Shown here: in pieces, positions 57,951-64,000 of the stretch
Layout: every line of letters begins with the position of its first letter
Position numbering within the stretch: position 1 is the stretch's first letter
From: an uncultured SAR86 cluster bacterium
GTDB lineage: Bacteria > Pseudomonadota > Gammaproteobacteria > Magnimaribacterales > Magnimaribacteraceae
DNA: 64,000 bases
Reading direction: 5' to 3'
Assembly: GCA_902514295.1 (NCBI GenBank)
Contig: CABXQE010000001.1
Location: 1-64,000, forward strand
Program-made: the position numbers and the translations under genes
Notes under the pieces: model-generated
The model's database searches: none
Told to the model about the DNA's origin: nothing
Seen by the model: only the letters and a program-made list of their open reading frames with translations

Positions 57951-59045
57951 ATGAATTCCAAAAAAGAGCATATGCTAGAAGCTCTAGAATTGGCAAAGAG
58001 AGGTTCATTGACTACAAGCCCTAATCCTATGGTTGGTTGTGTCATAACACACAACAATGAGGTAATAGGAAGAGGTTGGCATGAACGCTCTGGGGAAAAT
58101 CATGCTGAAATAAATGCCATTGAAGATGTGTTGAGCAATCTTGGTAATAAATCTAAAGAAGCCCTCAAAGAATCAGAATTATTTGTAAATCTAGAACCTT
58201 GCACAACGTTCGGTAAGACTCCTCCCTGTGCGGATTCCATTAGCGAGTACGGTATTAGAAAAGTTTACTTTGGTAATGAAGACAAAGCGCAGCAAGGATT
58301 CTCAAAATTACTTCCTGGAATCGAAGTAGAAAGTGGTCTCCTAGAAGAAGAAGGAAGAAAATTAAATAAAGGTTTTTTCTCTAGAATTGAAAAAGGAAGA
58401 CCTTATATAAGTTGCAAAGTTGCTAGTGCTTTAGATGGAGGTATAGCACTTCCTTCAGGAGAAAGTAAATGGATAACTTCATCTGATTCGAGGAAGGATG
58501 TTCATAAAATAAGAGCTTATTCAGATGCTATTCTTACTGGTACAGGAACTATCCAAAAGGATAACCCGCAATTAACTTCAAGGGATTCTGGATTAGATGA
58601 AGGTTCATATAAACAACCTCTAAGAGTTGTTGTAGATAGAAATAATGTTTTAACGGGGAAAGAAAATATTTTTTCTTCAGGAACTCAAACAATTCTCTTC
58701 ATCAACCAAGAAAGCCAGCTGAAAGATAAAGAAAATGTAGAGATTGCAAAGCTTAACGCAACTCCTAATTTACCCCTTGAAGAAGTGGTCAGATATTTAG
58801 CAGAAGAAAAACTCATTAATAATCTAATGGTAGAGGCAGGATCGGGACTTATTAATTCATTGTTGTTAGAGAGATTGGTCGATGAGCTCATTCTGTATAG
58901 AGGCCCTAAGTTATTAGGGGAGAACAGGCAATCCTTTGTTAATTTAGATGTAGCGGCAGAAAAACTAGGTACAATTGATCTTGAAATAGAAGATATTGAA
59001 GAAATAGGAGAGGATATTAAATACTCCTTACTGCCTAAATATTAA
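57951..59045 (+). CDS. ribD: Bifunctional riboflavin deaminase/reductase
   Basis: TSPNPMVGCVITHNNEVIGRGWHERSGENHAE, CTTFGKTPPCAD. Confidence 0.96.
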   Translation: MNSKKEHMLEALELAKRGSLTTSPNPMVGCVITHNNEVIGRGWHERSGENHAEINAIEDVLSNLGNKSKEALKESELFVNLEPCTTFGKTPPCADSISEYGIRKVYFGNEDKAQQGFSKLLPGIEVESGLLEEEGRKLNKGFFSRIEKGRPYISCKVASALDGGIALPSGESKWITSSDSRKDVHKIRAYSDAILTGTGTIQKDNPQLTSRDSGLDEGSYKQPLRVVVDRNNVLTGKENIFSSGTQTILFINQESQLKDKENVEIAKLNATPNLPLEEVVRYLAEEKLINNLMVEAGSGLINSLLLERLVDELILYRGPKLLGENRQSFVNLDVAAEKLGTIDLEIEDIEEIGEDIKYSLLPKY

Positions 59046-59047
59046 AA

Positions 59048-60139
59048 ATGGAATTAAACAGCATACAAGAAATTATCTCTGACATTTCCGAAGGAAAAAT
59101 GGTTGTCTTAATGGATGATGAAGACAGAGAGAATGAAGGAGACCTAATCTTAGCTGCTGAAAAGGTTAGCCCTGAAGCTATTAATTTTATGGCAACTCAT
59201 GCGAGAGGTTTGATTTGTCTTGCTCTAGATGATGAAAGATGTAAAAGACTTGGTCTAGAACAAATGGTTAAGAATAATGGTACCGAACTAGGAACAGCTT
59301 TCACTGGATCAATAGAAGCAGCTAGCGGAGTAACCACAGGGATATCGGCTGCAGATAGATCAACAACTATACAAGCTGCAGTTAAAAAAGATGCTATTGC
59401 AAAAGACATTGTGCAGCCAGGCCACGTATTTCCTATCAAAGCTCAGAATGGAGGAGTTTTGACCAGAGCAGGTCACACTGAGGCTGGTACAGACCTAGCT
59501 TCATTAGCCGGATTTGGTCCTTCAGCTGTGATAGTAGAAATTATGAATGATGATGGCACTATGGCTAGAAGGGGTGATTTAGAAAGATTTGCTCAAAAAC
59601 ATGATCTTAAGATAGGAACAATTGCAGATTTAATTCACTACAGAAATACTAGCGAAAGAAGCATTAACTTAGTTGATAAAACTAAAATTGAGTCTGAAGA
59701 AGGTGAGTTTGAACTATTTGCCTATGAAGACACTATAAATGGCAATATTCACATAGCTCTCGTGAAAGGAAAAATAGATAGTGAACAAGAGATCATGGTA
59801 AGGGTGCAACAGAATAATACCTTGCAAGATGTGGTTGGGATAAATCAATTCGGAAGTAGGCTGTCTTTCTCTCAGGCAATGAAGAAAGTAAATACAGAGG
59901 GTGGTGGGGTTCTTCTTCTCTTATCTCATCAAGAAACTGCTCAAGAATTATTATCTAATGTGTCGTTTCTAAAAGGAGAGAAGAAAACTAATGAGAGTGA
60001 CGGGCCCGATTCAAGGATTGTTGGAGTTGGTGCTCAGATATTAAAAGATTTAGGTGTTAAAAAAATTAGACTATTGGGTGCTTCCGCTAAATACCCGCTT
60101 ACTGGTTTTGATTTAGAGATTACTGAATTTATAAATTAA
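59048..60139 (+). CDS. ribB: 3,4-dihydroxy-2-butanone 4-phosphate synthase fused to a GCHII-like domain lacking the zinc cysteines
   Basis: MVVLMDDEDRENEGDLILAAEKV, RAGHTEAGTDLASLAG; C-terminal half aligns with RibA but lacks the Cys triad. Confidence 0.94.
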   Translation: MELNSIQEIISDISEGKMVVLMDDEDRENEGDLILAAEKVSPEAINFMATHARGLICLALDDERCKRLGLEQMVKNNGTELGTAFTGSIEAASGVTTGISAADRSTTIQAAVKKDAIAKDIVQPGHVFPIKAQNGGVLTRAGHTEAGTDLASLAGFGPSAVIVEIMNDDGTMARRGDLERFAQKHDLKIGTIADLIHYRNTSERSINLVDKTKIESEEGEFELFAYEDTINGNIHIALVKGKIDSEQEIMVRVQQNNTLQDVVGINQFGSRLSFSQAMKKVNTEGGGVLLLLSHQETAQELLSNVSFLKGEKKTNESDGPDSRIVGVGAQILKDLGVKKIRLLGASAKYPLTGFDLEITEFIN

Positions 60140-60143
60140 AAGA

Positions 60144-60605
60144 ATGAAAGGCTTAGACTCTAATCAAATATCTGATAAATCTAAAAAAGCGGTTTATGCA
60201 ATAGCCTATACAAGCTGGAATAGTGAAATCGTTGGCACTCTTCTTGAAGAAGTAACTAAAGAACTTCTTAGAAATGGCGTCGATGAAGAGAATATCCTGA
60301 CCAGAGAAGTACCAGGAGCATTTGAATTACCTTTGGCATCAAAAAAATGTGCATTAAAAGAGAATATAGACATTGTTATAGCTCTTGGAGCCATTATAAG
60401 AGGTGACACACCTCATTTTGACTATATCTCGAAAGCCTGTATCGATGGCCTAATGACAGTATCTCTTGAAACTAAGAAACCAGTAATTTGTGGTGTTTTA
60501 ACAACTGACGATGAATCACAAGCAAACAAGAGGGCTGACCCAGATCAAATGAATAAAGGTTCTGAATTTGCTTTAACAGCCATGGGTATGGTTGATCCTG
60601 ATTAA
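60144..60605 (+). CDS. ribH: 6,7-dimethyl-8-ribityllumazine synthase
   Basis: VPGAFELPLASKKCA, ALGAIIRGDTPHFDYIS. Confidence 0.97.
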   Translation: MKGLDSNQISDKSKKAVYAIAYTSWNSEIVGTLLEEVTKELLRNGVDEENILTREVPGAFELPLASKKCALKENIDIVIALGAIIRGDTPHFDYISKACIDGLMTVSLETKKPVICGVLTTDDESQANKRADPDQMNKGSEFALTAMGMVDPD

Positions 60606-60607
60606 TT

Positions 60608-61018
60608 ATGAAGTCTAAAGAAAACACATCCCCTGTCAGATCAAGAGATAAGGTGCTTCAAAGTCTTTATGAAATAGACTTGGGAGGATCAAATGCAAAA
60701 GAAATACTTGAAGATAAAGAGATGCAAAAAAGATATCCTCATTTTAAGGATCTACTGATTGGTGTAACTGAATCCATGTCTAATTTAGACAGCTTACTGC
60801 AACAACTCATGGATAGAGACTTATTGGGGCTAGACCCTATTGAAAGAAATGCGTTAAGGCTAGCAATCTATGAAATGCTAAATTCAGATCTAGACAAACC
60901 TATCATTATCAATGAAAGCATAAGGCTTACTAAGAAATATGGTGCTGTAGATGGGCATAAATACGTTAATGCTGTTCTTGATAAGGCCCTTAAGACTGAC
61001 CTGCAGCAGATTTTATAA
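60608..61018 (+). CDS. nusB: Transcription antitermination protein NusB
   Basis: VLQSLYEIDLG, LDPIERNALRLAIYEM, YVNAVLDKAL. Confidence 0.93.
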   Translation: MKSKENTSPVRSRDKVLQSLYEIDLGGSNAKEILEDKEMQKRYPHFKDLLIGVTESMSNLDSLLQQLMDRDLLGLDPIERNALRLAIYEMLNSDLDKPIIINESIRLTKKYGAVDGHKYVNAVLDKALKTDLQQIL

Positions 61019-63203
61019 ACACAGGAGAAGACCAAGCTCTTTCTTCTGTTTCAAACAAACAATCTCCTTCTCCTTGACCTTCTACATCGCCACATAGATT
61101 AACTTTTATACATTTACCTGAATCATCTCTATCGCAATTAAGATTTGAAGCGTTAATAGCTAATGAAGGTTCTTGGATAGCCCTAACGTAATAAATAATC
61201 TCTCTATTTGCATTAGTGAAATTATTGTCTGTGAATTCTACTTCACAGCCTTCCGAAGAGGGATCGCACATAAATACTTTCCAAGGATCTTCTATTAGAT
61301 TTTCTATAGGTTCTTCTGAATAAGCTTGTGGTCTGATTCTTACAACTTCTATCCTAGAAATTAGTTTTCGTTCGTCGCTTGGGTTAAAACACTCACCTTT
61401 ACATAGTCTTTTTATAACTTCTTGATTAAATCCTTCTCCAACATTGCAACCAGGTAGTTGTTTTTGAGAACCAGCAGCTCTCACCCTAAATCTTGGATTA
61501 ATGTTCAATTCAAATTCGCTTCCCATGGGTTTAATTTGCTTAGAGGGGTGATTAATTACATCAAACCATAAAAGTATCCTGTCTCCACTTGTTGCATACA
61601 CCTCTCTATTGTTTAACGAATCCCAGATTGAGTTTCTGTCTTTAGCAGTAGAATGTGTAGCAACCAGTCCTCCTGTGTAGAGGAAAGAAGAAATCCTTTC
61701 TAGTTGAGGGGGGCCGGTCCTTGTTTTCATTAACTCTTCCAAATCAACTGATTGAGTTTTGGGAATCCCTGAGAAGCTATCTTTCCCATCAGAATTAGTT
61801 GTTAAAGGACCTGTTGATTTATATTTCGAATCACTATTAACAACTCGATCAATCTCTTTGTAACCTGATCCTGGTCTTGCTGCATGATTATCACTAGATC
61901 CTATAAAACCAAATCTATAACCCTCTGCTTCGTTGTCATCAAAGTTCCTTAAAGCAAGAGCGTACTGTATTGAAGACCCTGGTCTATAGTCAAAAGCAGG
62001 TAAAAAGCAATCAAGACACTGTCCGCTTTCTAACCATTCTTTCGAATCATATTGAGGTACTGTCAATATGCCAAAAGGATTAGACTTTACGTAATCTTCT
62101 CTAGCAGACCTAGCTCTAAAATCGCATTCACTTGTACTACCTGCAGACACCCTGCACCTCTCTCTAATTACTTCGCCAGCCTGAAAACAGTAAGGAATAA
62201 AATCAGCTGTAGGTTGAGGGCAAGAATAAGCGTTGTTATCAAGATTAAATGACCTCCAAGATCTGTATTCCTCAGTATTGCCATGGCCAGAATAAAGCTC
62301 AATTAATTTTTGATATTTCTGATCATGATTTAAGGAATCAAATTGGTTTTCCCAAGAAGCCATAGGAGGAGAAGTGTTCCCCCATGCCGTTCCATGCGGG
62401 ATCACAATAGAATCTATACCCCATTCATCTAATTTACTAAATAATTCTGCTGGTTTTTCTACTCTCTCTAAACAATCTTTTGGTAGATCCCTCACATGCA
62501 CATCTTTCTCGCAAGTATCTATATCTTGAATAACAATATTTCTATGTCTCCAATCAAAATAATTAGACATGTTCTTGTAATCATAAATAAGAGCCCCGTA
62601 AATATAGACAAAAGGAGTGTCTATGAAATTTAAGTAAGAACTCTCCAGTGCTCCGATAGGCCTTGCAGGGAGCTCTCCTTCAAGTGGCTTAAGTATTATG
62701 TTCTTATGTCCATAATGCTTAGAGGGATCTAAGCTAGTTTGAGTCCATTCCCATCCTAAAAAAGGCACAATTTCTTCATCATCTTTATTTTTCGAAATTA
62801 CAGAACAACTTTGCAAAGACTCTATTGTGTCTTCCCATTCTCTCCTTGTTAAGAATTCGGCATGGTCGGTTACAGAGAAGAAGTCTAAATTGGCACAAAA
62901 TCTGCTGAAATTACATGCATCTGCTACGGGGTGAACGCCTTCTCCTTCCAAAATTGGTAAGCTACCTAAAAACGCATCTAAGGAATAAGTTGTATGTACA
63001 TGGAGATCTCCAAAGAGAATTCGTTTTTCTTGATCAAGCGATTTCGTTATCTGCGAAGAAAAGGATGGAGCACTTTGATTATCAATATTGCCTAATTCAG
63101 GTTGCTTACCGAACCAGTTAAAGAATAGGCTTATGTATAAAAATAAAAAAGGACTGATCAGTACCAAAAGACCTATAAAAGTTCTTTTCAGATAAAGGTT
63201 CAT
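60990..63203 (-). CDS. DUF3604-family protein, membrane anchored
   Basis: ILFGDLHVHTTYSLDAFLG, FFSVTDHAEFL, FGFIGSSDNHAARPGSG, C-terminal ERAWSSPVFI; N-terminal TM helix. Confidence 0.88.
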   Translation of the reverse strand: MNLYLKRTFIGLLVLISPFLFLYISLFFNWFGKQPELGNIDNQSAPSFSSQITKSLDQEKRILFGDLHVHTTYSLDAFLGSLPILEGEGVHPVADACNFSRFCANLDFFSVTDHAEFLTRREWEDTIESLQSCSVISKNKDDEEIVPFLGWEWTQTSLDPSKHYGHKNIILKPLEGELPARPIGALESSYLNFIDTPFVYIYGALIYDYKNMSNYFDWRHRNIVIQDIDTCEKDVHVRDLPKDCLERVEKPAELFSKLDEWGIDSIVIPHGTAWGNTSPPMASWENQFDSLNHDQKYQKLIELYSGHGNTEEYRSWRSFNLDNNAYSCPQPTADFIPYCFQAGEVIRERCRVSAGSTSECDFRARSAREDYVKSNPFGILTVPQYDSKEWLESGQCLDCFLPAFDYRPGSSIQYALALRNFDDNEAEGYRFGFIGSSDNHAARPGSGYKEIDRVVNSDSKYKSTGPLTTNSDGKDSFSGIPKTQSVDLEELMKTRTGPPQLERISSFLYTGGLVATHSTAKDRNSIWDSLNNREVYATSGDRILLWFDVINHPSKQIKPMGSEFELNINPRFRVRAAGSQKQLPGCNVGEGFNQEVIKRLCKGECFNPSDERKLISRIEVVRIRPQAYSEEPIENLIEDPWKVFMCDPSSEGCEVEFTDNNFTNANREIIYYVRAIQEPSLAINASNLNCDRDDSGKCIKVNLCGDVEGQGEGDCLFETEERAWSSPVFIKSAAGQS

Positions 63204-63210
63204 TAAAAGC

Positions 63211-63591
63211 TTAAGTGCCTGTTTCTAATTGAGATAAAGAATTATCTTTTAAATCCTTCGAAAGGACGAAATATTTTTCGTTATTAGTTCTTTTGCTTGA
63301 AAGAATAACCTTAAAGATGTCGCCGTCTTTTATACTTTCGGTTAATACAAAGGCATCTCCCCTTCTGACCTTATAGATATCCCTGGAATCTACAGCAGCA
63401 TATTTCATAAATTCATCGGCATTAAATGAAAATTGAAGAGCGTTATTTACCCTACGGGCATCAGCTTTATATGCATAAAGTACTACAGAATGAGATCTGT
63501 TAGATTCAAAAGAATCACCTTCTTTATAAATTATCTCTTCAGCAAAAAAGGTGAGAGGTAGAATTAAAATTAAAATGTTAAAGAGTTTCAT
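63211..63591 (-). CDS. Secreted/periplasmic hypothetical protein
   Basis: Signal-peptide-like N-terminus MKLFNILILILPLTFFAEE; no family recognised. Confidence 0.55.
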   Translation of the reverse strand: MKLFNILILILPLTFFAEEIIYKEGDSFESNRSHSVVLYAYKADARRVNNALQFSFNADEFMKYAAVDSRDIYKVRRGDAFVLTESIKDGDIFKVILSSKRTNNEKYFVLSKDLKDNSLSQLETGT

Positions 63592-63592
63592 G

Positions 63593-64000
63593 TCACAGGG
63601 GGTATTCTCTAATAATGGTGTCTTCTCTTTTAGGTCCTGTAGAAATCATAATCACAGGAACTTTGCAAAGATCTTCAATATTTAGAATAAACTCTTTTGC
63701 CATATTATTCAATTCTTCAAAAGATTGTTTTCCTGCGGTTGGTTCTTCCCATCCCTTAAATTCTGTATAAATAGGTTCAACTCCTTCCAAAGTCAAAGTT
63801 TCTAAGATCTCTGCCTTGCTCAGATCACTGGAATAGTCAGTACAAACCTTTATGGTCTCCAAACCATCCAATACATCTATCTTGGTTATACATAAACCAT
63901 CAATGCCATTTAATTGTACTGTGTGAGAAAGTAAAAACGCATCCAACCAACCACACCTTCTAGGTCTTCCTGTTGTAGCACCTACTTCCCCTCCTTTCTC
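63593..64000 (-). CDS. purA: Adenylosuccinate synthetase, C-terminal part (runs off right edge)
   Basis: Reading through the edge gives EKGGEVGATTGRPRRCGWLDAFLLSHTVQLNGIDGLCITKIDVLDGLETIKVC. Confidence 0.93.
   Translation of the reverse strand, partial: EKGGEVGATTGRPRRCGWLDAFLLSHTVQLNGIDGLCITKIDVLDGLETIKVCTDYSSDLSKAEILETLTLEGVEPIYTEFKGWEEPTAGKQSFEELNNMAKEFILNIEDLCKVPVIMISTGPKREDTIIREYPL

Overview
This is a 64 kb AT-rich chromosomal window from a gammaproteobacterium. Gene order (serC-pheA-hisC-tyrA-aroA-cmk-rpsA-ihfB; uvrC-pgsA-tRNA-Cys-tRNA-Leu; nrdR-ribD-ribBA-ribH-nusB) and the gene repertoire (DUF3604 proteins, TonB receptor, RND pump, sulfatase, haloalkane dehalogenase-like hydrolase) suggest a marine, streamlined lineage, possibly SAR86-like (inference). 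Most of the window is housekeeping. Three areas are less ordinary. (1) The left edge is the start of an exopolysaccharide/LPS locus: rfaH, then an intergenic region with two matching palindromes (GTTCA-N5-TGAAC) and an ops-like element (TGCGGTAGCTA) immediately before an EPS-associated MarR-type regulator and a Wzz-like gene. (2) Around 26.6-34 kb there is a protein with three tandem DnaT-type domains, an RND pump with an apparently hairpin-less adaptor behind a perfect inverted repeat, and a TonB-dependent receptor. (3) At about 39-55 kb there is an accessory catabolic block: thiolase, DUF3604, tandem DsbA/HCCA-like protein, GSTs, acyl-CoA dehydrogenase, TetR, haloalkane dehalogenase-like hydrolase, two nitronate monooxygenase-like proteins, DUF2855 and a sulfatase. 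I saw no CRISPR arrays, rRNA genes, phage genes or transposases. All family calls are from reading the sequence; no searches were run.
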